A stretch of DNA of 64,000 nucleotides, from contig CAZYXZ010000001.1 of the NCBI GenBank assembly GCA_964651395.1, forward strand, positions 1-64,000. Direction: 5' to 3'. Below are positions 55,353 to 63,455 of the stretch, piece by piece. Position numbers and translations under genes: made by a program. How positions within the stretch are numbered: the stretch's first letter is position 1; every line of letters starts with the position of its first letter. The stretch comes from CAZYXZ01 sp964651395. Lineage in GTDB: Bacteria; Actinomycetota; Actinomycetes; BP-191. A model generated the notes under the pieces. It searched no databases. It saw only the letters and a program-made list of their open reading frames with translations, and was not told the origin of the DNA.

Positions 55353-56336
55353 TCATACGGGTTGCGGCTCTCGGTTGAGAGTCGCGTAGTGGGCGGCCTC
55401 GTACTCGCTCGGGGTGAGGTAGTCGAGGCTACTGTGCAGCCGCCGGTTGTTGTACCAGTCGACCCAGCCGGCGGTGGCCCACTCGACGTCGGTGATGCTG
55501 CGGTAGGGCCCGGCGTGGAAGACCGTGGTGCGGATGCACTCGGTCTTGAACAGCCCGATCACGCACTCCATGAGCGCGTTGTCGTATGCGTCGCCGACGC
55601 TGCCGATCGACGGGCGGATGCCTTCGAGGTCGAGGTGCTCGGTGAACGTGATCGACGTGTACTGACTGCCCGCGTCCGCGTGACCGATCAGCTCGCCGGG
55701 CTGGAACGGGTGCCCTTCGCGCTCGCGCTGCCAGGTCGCCATCCGCAGCGGCGTCATCACCAGCTCGACGTCCTTGGACGTGGCGGCGTGCCAGGCCACG
55801 ATCCGCTGCGCGAACACGTCGAGGATGAACGCGACGTAGACGAACCCGACCCAGGTCCGGACGTAGGTGAAGTCCATCACCCAGGTGCGGTTCGGCTCGG
55901 TCGCGGTGAAGTCCCGGTCGAGCAGGTCGCCGGCGCGCTTGCCGTCCTTGCCCGGGATGGTCGTGCGCACACCCTTGGCACGGCGGATGCCGTTGAGCCC
56001 CAGCGTTCTCATCGCCCGGTCGACCGAGCCCGGCGTCGCCGCCGGCAGCGAGCGGCGCACCAATCGCAGCATCTTGCGTCGCCCATAGAGACCTTCCGGG
56101 GCCAGCCGGCGGACCCCGGCCAGCTCGCCCACGACATCGACGGTCCAGGCCAGGTCACGCACCCGATCAGTGACCTGCGCGTCGGTGACGGTGCGCGCCG
56201 CGACCAGCTGGTCGGGCTGCCTCCATGCCCGGTAGGTCCGTGCGGCGATCTGACAGCCCTGCTCGGACAGGACCCGGCAGACCGACTCGACCGCAAGACC
56301 AGCGGCACGGCAGTCGTCGACGAACGCGACGATCAA
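55353..56336 (-). CDS. IS3-family transposase OrfB (DDE integrase)
   Basis: 327 residues. An HTH_21-like region (YGRRKMLRLVRRSLPA..VDRAMRTLGL) is followed by an rve integrase core with catalytic Asp in TWVMDFTYV, Asp in GHADAGSQYTS and Glu in NALMECVIG, then WVDWYNNRRLHSSLDYLTPSEYE. All catalytic residues are intact. It begins with TTG 56336 overlapping the orfA stop (TTGA), so it is made by coupling or by frameshift as an OrfAB fusion. Confidence 0.93.
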   Translation of the reverse strand: MIVAFVDDCRAAGLAVESVCRVLSEQGCQIAARTYRAWRQPDQLVAARTVTDAQVTDRVRDLAWTVDVVGELAGVRRLAPEGLYGRRKMLRLVRRSLPAATPGSVDRAMRTLGLNGIRRAKGVRTTIPGKDGKRAGDLLDRDFTATEPNRTWVMDFTYVRTWVGFVYVAFILDVFAQRIVAWHAATSKDVELVMTPLRMATWQREREGHPFQPGELIGHADAGSQYTSITFTEHLDLEGIRPSIGSVGDAYDNALMECVIGLFKTECIRTTVFHAGPYRSITDVEWATAGWVDWYNNRRLHSSLDYLTPSEYEAAHYATLNREPQPV

Positions 56337-56644
56337 GAGCTGCGGGGGTCGAGCTCCCCCGCGAAGAAAATCGACGCCCGGCGCAGGATCTCGTTGTCCT
56401 CCTCGAGCCGACGGACCTTGCCCTTCAGCTCCCGGATCTGCTCGAGCTCCTCGCTCGTCGCACCACGACGCTCGCCACGGTCGACCTGCGCCTGCAGAAA
56501 CCAGCGCCGCACCGACTCCTGCCCGACGCCGTTACGTCGAGCGACCGCCTCGGCCGCGGCCGTCGGCGTCGGGTACTCGTGCACGTGCTCAAGCATCTGC
56601 TGGACGCAGCGTTCCTTCACCTTCGGATCGATCTTCTTCGGCAT
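56333..56644 (-). CDS. IS3-family transposase OrfA (HTH)
   Basis: 103 residues. The N-terminal HTH is EYPTPTAAAEAVARRNGVGQESVRRW, and the leucine-zipper-like tail ELKGKVRRLEEDNEILRRAS is typical of OrfA. It binds the IS ends and combines with OrfB. ATG 56644 has GGAGG upstream. The frame is intact. Confidence 0.93.
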   Translation of the reverse strand: MPKKIDPKVKERCVQQMLEHVHEYPTPTAAAEAVARRNGVGQESVRRWFLQAQVDRGERRGATSEELEQIRELKGKVRRLEEDNEILRRASIFFAGELDPRSS

Positions 56645-56694
56645 GAACCCGTCCTCCTGGACTCACAAGGAGGCGGCATCAAACCTGGGGCGCT

Positions 56695-57465
56695 TCAAAG
56701 TGCCGACACGTCCAGGTCGGGCTGGATCGGTCCGCACAGCTTCGCCGGGTCGAGCACGGGGGAGTTGATGCGGTCGACGGCGCGCTGGAAAAACCCGGCC
56801 AAGGCTGTGGGCCGATCTGGGGCTTCGAGCAGGCAGTCAAGGGCGAGCACTTCCACGAGCAGCGACTTCACCTCGGTGGGCTGAAGCCGCGCCCAATACT
56901 TCAGCAACCGCACAAGGGGCACGAATAGCGCCCACTGCTCACTGACTAGCGTGATGAGCACCTGCGGGTTGGTAGCGATCCACTGCTGCGTCTTGTGTTC
57001 GGGTACCCACAGGCCGCCGGCGGCGCGGGGCAGCGCTGGCATCGCGTCGACCGTGAAGTCGTAGTCGCGGAGCCGGTCGCGGAAGTGGCAGCGGACCGCG
57101 TGGTTGCGAGGTTCGGCTCGGAGTAGCTCCTTTCCGACGGTCCCGTTCTCTACGCCGAGCAGGCGCATGGCGTGGGTCGCGATGAACGCGAGGGCGTCGT
57201 CAACGCCGACGGGACTCCCGGGCTGCGCCCAGTCGGGGAAGTGTTTCGGGTCCAGCTTGATCACTGTGTCGACGTCATGGATGGGGTCGATGTGGGTGCG
57301 CCGCGCCAGTGAGCCGCTGCAGAAGACGTCCAGGACCTCGGTGATCGTGCAGTAGGCGTCGTCGAACAGATCGCGACGGCGGCGAGCTTCCTTCAGGTCC
57401 GCTGGATCGGTGTTGACGACCTGCTGGAACTCGTCGAACGCGTCGTCGAGCGTGCGCTTGCTCAT
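56695..57465 (-). CDS. CBASS CD-NTase (cyclic oligonucleotide synthase), C-terminally truncated
   Basis: 256 residues remain. The nucleotidyltransferase motifs are intact: G51-S52 in FCSGSLARR, D64-x-D66 in HDVDTVIKLD and third Asp D140 in DFTVDAMPA. It would make a cyclic di- or tri-nucleotide on phage sensing. The IS3 insertion replaces the last 73 residues with an immediate stop; the missing part is readable at 55101-55322. Start ATG 57465 (GGAGC just upstream) is preferred over ATG 57477. Whether the truncated enzyme still works is unknown. Confidence 0.85.
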   Translation of the reverse strand: MSKRTLDDAFDEFQQVVNTDPADLKEARRRRDLFDDAYCTITEVLDVFCSGSLARRTHIDPIHDVDTVIKLDPKHFPDWAQPGSPVGVDDALAFIATHAMRLLGVENGTVGKELLRAEPRNHAVRCHFRDRLRDYDFTVDAMPALPRAAGGLWVPEHKTQQWIATNPQVLITLVSEQWALFVPLVRLLKYWARLQPTEVKSLLVEVLALDCLLEAPDRPTALAGFFQRAVDRINSPVLDPAKLCGPIQPDLDVSAL

Positions 57466-57769
57466 GAGCAGCTCCAATGCTCTCGCCGGACACGGCGAGA
57501 GTCAGGGTCTCTTCTTGCACTGACAGAAAACCTGGCCATCGCTCTGACGCCCTCCTGCGCGGCGGCGCGCGCATTCACCCCGTTGGAACGCGGGTAGCGC
57601 AGGAGGGGAAGGAGGCCCGGTCGGCGAGTGTGGTTGCCGCCGGACGGCTGCCTGTAGGGTCCAGCACGCGTGCCCAACACGTGTGGCCCCGGTCGGTACC
57701 CGGTCCCCAATCGGACCTTCCGACCGGGGCTTCGTGTCGGCCCAGTTTAGGCCGAAAAGTGGGCCCTGC
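57466..57769 (-). other. Non-coding leader of the CBASS operon with hairpins
   Basis: About 300 bp without a gene. On the minus strand it holds a large hairpin, GCCCCGGTCGG (complement of 57720-57730) pairing with CCGACCGGGGC (57686-57696), with an inner GGTCC/GGACC stem (57702-57706, 57713-57717). A second imperfect hairpin, CACGCGTG-cccaa-CACGTGTG, lies at about 57665-57685. Tandem TCTCGCCG/CGGCGAGA arms (57481-57500) lie just upstream of the cyclase start. Such structure could attenuate or terminate transcription entering the operon. Confidence 0.5.
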
Positions 57770-57796
57770 CTAGCACTCTCACCCCTTGAGTGCTAA
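57770..57796. promoter_or_regulatory. CIRCE element (HrcA operator)
   Basis: CTAGCACTC-N9-GAGTGCTAA, matching the CIRCE consensus TTAGCACTC-N9-GAGTGCTAA at 17 of 18 arm positions with the exact 9-nt spacer. CIRCE normally represses groESL/dnaK. No chaperone gene is in the window; the nearest downstream gene on the minus strand is the CBASS cyclase, 305 bp away. It overlaps the last codons of the ORF ending at 57793. Confidence 0.8.
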
Positions 57797-58227
57797 CTGC
57801 TGTCCGCGGCGCCTGCATCTTGAAGCCGGTCGCGGGCGCGGAGACGACGTTCGGTCTCGATCTGGCCCTGGAAGTGGAAGATCGCGTTGGCGAACTGGAT
57901 CAGGAAGTCGGCCTGGCGTACTGGTGTTGCGGCGGATCGGTACAGCTCCCACAGTTCGAAGAGGTTGTCCAGCCGGCGCGAGCGCTCCTCGTCGGAGTCG
58001 AGGTCGGCGACGTCGTCGAGGAACTCCTGGTCGACCGACTCCGGATCGCTTGCTGCTTGTGGCTCGGGGCCGCCTACAGACGTCGTGCTGTTAGGCGGCT
58101 CTGCGACGAGCGGGAGCGCGGACACGTCTGGGGCGATCGGCCGCGCGAGGTTGGCTAACGCCTTGTCCAGCATCAGCTGCGGGATCGGGCCGTTCTGACG
58201 TTCCCAGTCGTCGAGCCAGAGGCGCAT
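57793..58227 (-). CDS. Hypothetical protein downstream of tniQ (second of two)
   Basis: 144 residues from ATG 58227. MRLWLDDWERQNGPIPQLML at the start, then an acidic low-complexity middle (DQEFLDDVADLDSDEERS), and a helical C-terminus (FELWELYRSAATPVRQADFLIQFANAIF). No family is recognised. It overlaps the preceding ORF by 137 bp in another frame, which is long for two real genes, so one may be misframed or a frameshift may join them. Likely accessory to the Tn7-like module. Confidence 0.5.
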   Translation of the reverse strand: MRLWLDDWERQNGPIPQLMLDKALANLARPIAPDVSALPLVAEPPNSTTSVGGPEPQAASDPESVDQEFLDDVADLDSDEERSRRLDNLFELWELYRSAATPVRQADFLIQFANAIFHFQGQIETERRLRARDRLQDAGAADSS

Positions 58228-58609
58228 CGCGCGGAGGCGGCGCCGGCGACCTCATGAGCGCCGCTGGGTCATGTCCGCGGCCCGGATTGGGGGCCTTGGG
58301 CGGCATGCAGTTCCTGGTGGCGACCACGTTGGTCGTTGTGCGCTCCGTGACGATGCCTGGCCGTTCGATCTGGATTTCCAGGCGCATCGGTGAGCCGATG
58401 CGGATGTCGTCGATGGCGAGGATGGGGATCTCGCGGTGGTCCGCGCGGAGCGCGGCGGGAACGACCCCGGGGCCGCCGGGGCCGGTGTCGGGTACTCGCA
58501 GTGCGGTACGGCGGTCGAGCAGGTAGGTGCTGCTCTCGGTGGTGATCTGCCATCGTCCAGTACGCAGGCGGTGCACCATGTTGATGGCTGTGGGGGCGTT
58601 CCCGGTCAT
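58091..58609 (-). CDS. Hypothetical protein coupled to tniQ (first of two)
   Basis: 172 residues from ATG 58609, which overlaps the tniQ stop (ATGA), good evidence of translation at least at the start. The first 105 residues (MTGNAPTAINMVHRLRTGRW..STYLLDRRTALRVPD..IDDIRIGSPMRLEIQIE) look protein-like and beta-rich; the remainder (Pro/Arg/Ala-rich) overlaps the next ORF and may not be coding. Function unknown. Confidence 0.5.
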   Translation of the reverse strand: MTGNAPTAINMVHRLRTGRWQITTESSTYLLDRRTALRVPDTGPGGPGVVPAALRADHREIPILAIDDIRIGSPMRLEIQIERPGIVTERTTTNVVATRNCMPPKAPNPGRGHDPAALMRSPAPPPRDAPLARRLGTSERPDPAADAGQGVSQPRAADRPRRVRAPARRRAA

Positions 58610-59601
58610 GGGTGCGGACCGTAGGGGTCCGGTGTGACAGAACGTGCCTGCCGGTCGATGGCTGGTGCTGCAAAGTGCCCGTGGGCGCTATACAACGCAG
58701 CATCGGGACGGCCGGTGGGGGCGGTCGCGATGCCGTGCCATGGATCGGCGAGCCATCTGAAGGCCCGGGGATGCCGCGCCGCCGGGTGGTGGTGGATGCC
58801 CAGGCGGATGGCGAGGCGCTGGCTGAGCAGGGTGGTCTGCTCGCCGTGCGCCGCTCGCCGCGCCGGTTCAGCGGCGAGCTCGGCAGTCAACTCGACATGC
58901 TCTGGGAAGGTGACCGCGTTCGGGATTTGATGCTGCGGCTCGGGTCGAAAGCCGAACGCGCTGAGGTGTGCTTCCCGGGCTCGCCAGCGCGGGGCCAGCG
59001 GCCCGTACGTGCCGTCGGGACCGCGCCAGTCACTGAGGAGCGCGCCGGCGAGCGCGAACGCATGTGCCAGGGACTGCGGGTGCTGCTGCCAGGTCAGGTC
59101 GAGGGTGCGTTGCGCCGCGACGAGCCAACGCGCGGGTGCTCGTTGTGGTCGCGGGCCCGCCAGCCACAGACCGTGGCTCGCGCAGTGGATGCGCGGCGGC
59201 ACGGCCCATCGTGCCGGGTGGGCACCGGCGCGACGGCGTTGGCAGTCCGGACACACACGTGCACCCAGCGGGCTGTGCTGTGACTTCCAGTGCAGGTGCA
59301 GCCGCGATCCGGCGGGCGGTGTCTGGGACAGCGCGGGCAGGGCCCTGCGGAGTTGGGTTGGTGGGTGGCCACTGAGCACGGCAAGCGCCGCCCGCCGCTC
59401 CGGGTCGAGGGTGATGTCGTCCGCAGGGGACCAGTAGGTCCGACGCCGACTGGCCGGCTCGATAACGGCGAGGAGGGTGCGCAGCGTGAGGTGATGCGCA
59501 TCGGCGAGGCGGTGGACGTAGGACAGCACGGTCTCGGCGGCTTGTGGCCGCACATGGCGGGGGAGCGGGCGCGCATCGCGCGCCGGTCGGTGGGGTGGCA
59601 T
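58606..59601 (-). CDS. tniQ: TniQ-family target-site selector
   Basis: 331 residues. TniQ hallmarks are ETVLSYVHRLADAHHLTLRTLL near the N-terminus and a zinc motif CPDC...CASHG (RVCPDCQRR and IHCASHGLW). TniQ/TnsD proteins recognise the attachment site and recruit TniB/TnsC. No CRISPR array or Cas gene is present, so targeting is presumably protein-guided. ATG 59601 lies 4 bp after the tniB stop. Confidence 0.85.
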   Translation of the reverse strand: MPPHRPARDARPLPRHVRPQAAETVLSYVHRLADAHHLTLRTLLAVIEPASRRRTYWSPADDITLDPERRAALAVLSGHPPTQLRRALPALSQTPPAGSRLHLHWKSQHSPLGARVCPDCQRRRAGAHPARWAVPPRIHCASHGLWLAGPRPQRAPARWLVAAQRTLDLTWQQHPQSLAHAFALAGALLSDWRGPDGTYGPLAPRWRAREAHLSAFGFRPEPQHQIPNAVTFPEHVELTAELAAEPARRAAHGEQTTLLSQRLAIRLGIHHHPAARHPRAFRWLADPWHGIATAPTGRPDAALYSAHGHFAAPAIDRQARSVTPDPYGPHP

Positions 59602-59605
59602 GCGC

Positions 59606-60616
59606 TCAGCGGTCGGTGCCTGTGCCGACCAGCGGGAGCCGGGAGGCGGCGGTGGTGTCGCTGCTCGCTTCAGCGAGGCCATCGCAGTCGAGCGCGTCGA
59701 GGCTGGCCCGGGTGATCGTTTCGGTGCCGTCGTCGATGGCGGCGATGGCGGCTTCACTGATCAGGTCGCTGAGGCTGCCGATGCGCCCAGCGCTGCGGGC
59801 GTGCAGGTAGGGAGCGAGCCGGCGCAGCGTGCCGGGCTTGTGCTTGTAGAGGCGAAGCGCGTCTTCCAAGTCGCCGACGAGCGCGTCCCAGAGGGCCCGG
59901 TCGTCGGCGGTGCCGTAGCGGAACGGGGTGAGGGTGACCGATCGGAATCGGCCGAGGATCTGTTCGCCGCGGGTTCCGCGCAGCAGGCCGCTTCGGTCGA
60001 GCCGGATGCCGGCGATGACGACGGTGATGCCGGTGCGTTCGGTGAGGTATTTGATCTGGTCGGAGGCTTCGGCGCCGCGGGCGGTGCCGAAGTTGAGGTT
60101 GTGGATCTCGTCGAGCAGCCACAGTTGCGTGTTGAGCGTGCGCATGTTCGCGACGACGATGTTCATCAGGTCGACGCGGTTGCCGACCAGGTCGAGGTTG
60201 AAGAAGCGGGCGACCTCGCTGATGAACATGCGGGCGTTCGCGCCCGGCGGGACGAGGGTGTAGCCGACCGGGATGTCTTCGTCTGCGCGTGGTGTGCGCT
60301 TGCGGTAGGCGAGCTCGAAGGAGCGGCCGGCGGCGAGCAACGCTTCGGTCTTGCCGGTGCGTGCCTCGCCGCTGACGAGCAGTCCGCGGCCGCGCCGGTC
60401 CAGTGCGCGCAGCCGTCTGGTCTGGTGCACGACCTGGCGGAGCCCAGGCGTGGCGATGACGACGTTGCGCTGGTGGTAGGCCCGACGCTCTTCGTCATCG
60501 TCCCGGCGGGCCTTCCCGCGCGTCCGTCCCCAGACCCGAGGGTCGAGCAGTGTCGGTGGTGCAGGTGCTTCGAGCTCGTCGCGCCACTGCTCATAGGTCG
60601 TCGGCGCTGGACGCAT
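59606..60616 (-). CDS. tniB: TniB/TnsC-family AAA+ ATPase
   Basis: 336 residues. Walker A is SGEARTGKTEALLAAG (near residue 88) and Walker B is QLWLLDEIHNL, with GFRSVTL-like sensor segments (ILGRFRSVTLTPF) and a C-terminal lid (RSAGRIGSLSDLISEAAIAAI). It links target selection by TniQ to the transposase. Its start overlaps the tnsB stop by 1 bp. Confidence 0.88.
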   Translation of the reverse strand: MRPAPTTYEQWRDELEAPAPPTLLDPRVWGRTRGKARRDDDEERRAYHQRNVVIATPGLRQVVHQTRRLRALDRRGRGLLVSGEARTGKTEALLAAGRSFELAYRKRTPRADEDIPVGYTLVPPGANARMFISEVARFFNLDLVGNRVDLMNIVVANMRTLNTQLWLLDEIHNLNFGTARGAEASDQIKYLTERTGITVVIAGIRLDRSGLLRGTRGEQILGRFRSVTLTPFRYGTADDRALWDALVGDLEDALRLYKHKPGTLRRLAPYLHARSAGRIGSLSDLISEAAIAAIDDGTETITRASLDALDCDGLAEASSDTTAASRLPLVGTGTDR

Positions 60617-62682
60617 CAGTTCGCTCCGTCGTGCGGGTCGAACACGCCGAGACTCCTGCGTGGTCCTGTTGCTTCCCGCTGCGGGTCGACGTCGTAGCCG
60701 TCGATGCCCGCCTCAGGGAGCGGCACTGAGTGCAACCGGCTGTTCTGCCGGAGCCGTTTGCGAGCGGCTGTGCGCCGGGCAACATTGCCCGGGCCGCGTG
60801 GAGGTCCGGCTTGGACCCGATCGAGGAGGTCGCGGGCGTGCTTGGCGATCTCCTCTTGGCGGACTGGGTCGTCGCCGTCGCGGGTGAGGCGGACAGCTTG
60901 GCTCCAGATGGCGTCGCTGAAGGGGCGGTCGGCCCAGGCGCGCAGTGTCCAGGGCACGGCAATCCACTGCTCGGATTGGTCGGCGATTCGGTGGTCGCGC
61001 AGCCAGATGTGGTTGATGTCGAGTGGGTCGTGGTGGATCTCCCACTGCTGGCGGCGACCGGGCAGGCCGGATGGTTGGTCGTAGTAGGGCCGCAGCGCGG
61101 CGCTGTCGTAGATGCGGTGGTCGAGCTGGATGCCGTAGTGGTTGACGGTGCGCCAGACAGCGGGCATCAGCTCGATGTAGTCGGTCGGGCCGAGCGGCAC
61201 GGGCACGTAGCCGTCGCGGGCGAGCAGCGCGGCGGCCATCTCGTTCGGGCTTAGCTGAATCTTGCTGTTCAGGGGATGCCGGAGTTTGGCGTGCTTGCGG
61301 GTCTGCCAGACGCTGACGACGAACTCGTCGAGCAGCTCCTGCAGCTCGGCCAGAGTCCAGAGCCGCTTCGGTCGCTTGTGACCGCGCTGCTGGGCGTTGC
61401 GCCCGACGTAGCCCTTGATGTGCTGCAGGAACAGGCTGTCGAAGGATCCGAAGCTGCGTTCGACGAAGGGCTTGCTGGTCGGGCGCTGCACCTGGGCCGG
61501 CGCGAAGCTGATGCCGACGTGCTCGCAGATGCGCAGGTGGGAGTCGGCGAACGCGATCTTGGCGCGATCCCAGATCAGCGTGTCGATCATCACGACTGGT
61601 CGGGCTGCCGCGTCTTCGAGTCGTTGGTCGATGCTGATCAGCCGCTCGTAGGGCAGGGCGGAGTGCTGGAGCGCGAGGAACTCCGGCCAGCCTGGGCGCA
61701 TCCGCTCCGGGACGAGGCCGCGGGCGAGCAGCAGGCCAGAGTCCACAGCGCTCGGGTCACCTGCATGCAACGTGGCGGCGAGGACACTGCGGCTCGCCGG
61801 ATGCTTGAGCGTGAGCAGGTGTGGCCGGCCGACCACGCCGGGGGAGAGGATGGCTTCCACGTTGAGCACGGTCGCGTCGGCCTCGACTTCTCCGGGCGCG
61901 TAGGTGTCGCGTGGCTGGTAGGGCTGATCGGGGCGCAGTGCCGCGCTCTCGCGGGCCTTGGCACTGTCGAAAGTGTGCCGACCGCGGTCGGCCTCGTGCA
62001 TCCGCCGATAGACGGTGGCCTTGCTGGGCATCGGGAAGTCCGGGCCGTGGCGTTCGCGGAGCAGCCGCTCGACGCGCACCCGAAGCCGGCCCCGCTCGCC
62101 GGTGGACTCACCGATCTCACGGTCCATGCACTCGGTGATGGCAGCCATGAGCTCGGCGTCGCCGCGCTGACGTTGCGGTTGGGGCGCGAGTCGCCGGTCG
62201 ACTAGCGCCCAGAGGCCTTCTTGCTGGTAGTCGCGGCAGTAGCGGCGCAGCGTGCCCAAGGCGATCGGGCTGGTGCTGTTGGCCGTCTGCGCGACCTTGC
62301 GTTGCTGCCGGTCGAACAGTGACGTGCTCGCCGGGTCGAACTGCGGGTCGGCCGGCAGGCCAGTGCGGGCTTCCCCGTAGAGGACCTCGCGGACATGCCG
62401 CTCGAGCGCACGAGCCGCGGTGACGATGTCTGTGCGCAACCCGTCCAAGCGTGCGTCGGCCGGCACGCGGGGTCGCTGCGAGTCGAGCAGCTCGAACGTC
62501 GGATCGGCAAGCAGGTCGCCGGCGAGAGTGGTGAGGACCTCACCGTCGTTGCCGAGCAGCGTCACCGTCGTGGTTCCGCCCGGTCGCAGCTCCCGCAGGG
62601 TGCTGAGAGCGCGCACGGAGTATGTGCGCTCAGCAAGGCGCAGCACCGCACCGATGCGCAGCATCGGCCGCCCGCCCGTCAT
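60616..62682 (-). CDS. tnsB: TnsB/TniA/Mu-type DDE transposase
   Basis: 688 residues. The N-terminal part has HTH regions (TLRRYCRDYQQEGLWALVDRR). The rve core carries Asp in VEADATVLNVEAIL, Asp in ARPVVMIDTLIWDRAKIAF and Glu in TSKPFVERSFGSFDSLF. The C-terminal Mu-type beta-barrel and tail (Arg-rich RRTAARKRLRQ) probably contact TniB. ATG 62682 overlaps the tnsA stop (ATGA). The frame is intact. Confidence 0.9.
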   Translation of the reverse strand: MTGGRPMLRIGAVLRLAERTYSVRALSTLRELRPGGTTTVTLLGNDGEVLTTLAGDLLADPTFELLDSQRPRVPADARLDGLRTDIVTAARALERHVREVLYGEARTGLPADPQFDPASTSLFDRQQRKVAQTANSTSPIALGTLRRYCRDYQQEGLWALVDRRLAPQPQRQRGDAELMAAITECMDREIGESTGERGRLRVRVERLLRERHGPDFPMPSKATVYRRMHEADRGRHTFDSAKARESAALRPDQPYQPRDTYAPGEVEADATVLNVEAILSPGVVGRPHLLTLKHPASRSVLAATLHAGDPSAVDSGLLLARGLVPERMRPGWPEFLALQHSALPYERLISIDQRLEDAAARPVVMIDTLIWDRAKIAFADSHLRICEHVGISFAPAQVQRPTSKPFVERSFGSFDSLFLQHIKGYVGRNAQQRGHKRPKRLWTLAELQELLDEFVVSVWQTRKHAKLRHPLNSKIQLSPNEMAAALLARDGYVPVPLGPTDYIELMPAVWRTVNHYGIQLDHRIYDSAALRPYYDQPSGLPGRRQQWEIHHDPLDINHIWLRDHRIADQSEQWIAVPWTLRAWADRPFSDAIWSQAVRLTRDGDDPVRQEEIAKHARDLLDRVQAGPPRGPGNVARRTAARKRLRQNSRLHSVPLPEAGIDGYDVDPQREATGPRRSLGVFDPHDGAN

Positions 62683-63455
62683 GTCTCGCCTCCGGCGCGC
62701 ACAAGGCTGTCCGATCGCATGGGCCGGTCCAGGTCGAGGCGCAGCCGACCGGCCCACAGCTCGTGGTAGAGCGCGGGGAGAACTCTCAGGGGGTCGCCGA
62801 AGAGCTCAGCGCCGGCGCGCAGGCCGAGCGGTTCGGCGAAGACGACGGCAAGCTGCGTGGCCAGCTCAGCGTTGCGGCAACGCGGGTGTCGGTACGCGGC
62901 GATGAATCGCAGGTTGCTGCGGTAGGGCTCAACCAATGGCCCCAGCACGCGGTAGCCCCATCCGAGCTGCGCGCACATTCGTGCAGTGGCCGTGAACGTC
63001 GTGGCGGCTGCGGTGTCGATCTGCGCCGGGTGTCGGCAGTCGACGAGGAGCCTGCTGGCGTCGGCGCGTATCAGCAGCGCGTCGGGCACATGCATCCGGT
63101 CCGACCAGACCAGCTGCATCGGCTGGCTGACGAGGGCGACAGTGTGCGGGTCAAAGTCGGCCTGCTGGAACCGGTCCCGTTCGAGTCCGGACTCGTATGT
63201 CCAGTACCGCCGTTCGGTCGCCGACCAGTACTGGCCCGACCGGGCCAAGCCCCGCCCGAGCTTGAGCACATCACGCACCGGTTGCATCCCGGGCAGCGGC
63301 AGCGCGCCGAGGTCATCCGCGGCTAACCGGATCGGCTCGCCGTCCGCGGCCACGTAGCGCACCTGCGGCAGGTCGCGGCCCGACAGGTGAGCTGGACGTG
63401 CGGGCCGGCGTGGCGCAGCAGCGCGGAGGGTCCCCCCCGGCGCAAGCGTCCGCAT
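62679..63455 (-). CDS. tnsA: TnsA-like endonuclease subunit
   Basis: 258 residues. YESGLERDRFQQADFDPHT and VALVSQPMQLVW followed by VPDALLIRADASRLLVDCRHP match the TnsA endonuclease fold. Candidate active-site residues are Glu (YESGLE) and Asp (VPDAL); the usual Lys after the last strand appears as Arg (VDCRHP). TnsA cuts the non-transferred strand so the element moves by cut-and-paste. ATG 63455 has GGAGG upstream; longer frames overlap the XRE promoter region. Confidence 0.82.
   Translation of the reverse strand: MRTLAPGGTLRAAAPRRPARPAHLSGRDLPQVRYVAADGEPIRLAADDLGALPLPGMQPVRDVLKLGRGLARSGQYWSATERRYWTYESGLERDRFQQADFDPHTVALVSQPMQLVWSDRMHVPDALLIRADASRLLVDCRHPAQIDTAAATTFTATARMCAQLGWGYRVLGPLVEPYRSNLRFIAAYRHPRCRNAELATQLAVVFAEPLGLRAGAELFGDPLRVLPALYHELWAGRLRLDLDRPMRSDSLVRAGGET

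Larger units (their letters stand above)
55326..56697 (-). mobile_element. IS3-family insertion sequence, complete
   Basis: 1372 bp bounded by inverted repeats TGAACCGCCCCAGGTT (55326-55341) and the complement of TGAAGCGCCCCAGGTT (56682-56697), 15 of 16 identical. A 3-bp target duplication AAG (55323-55325 and 56698-56700) flanks it. It encodes intact orfA and orfB in the same direction as the host operon. It interrupts the CD-NTase gene, and its terminal TGA supplies a stop right at the junction. Confidence 0.93.

Noticed and set aside
57466..57769. Relic groES/groEL gene downstream of the CIRCE element
   Set aside because: None of the frames between CIRCE and the cyclase shows GroES or GroEL motifs; the stretch looks non-coding.
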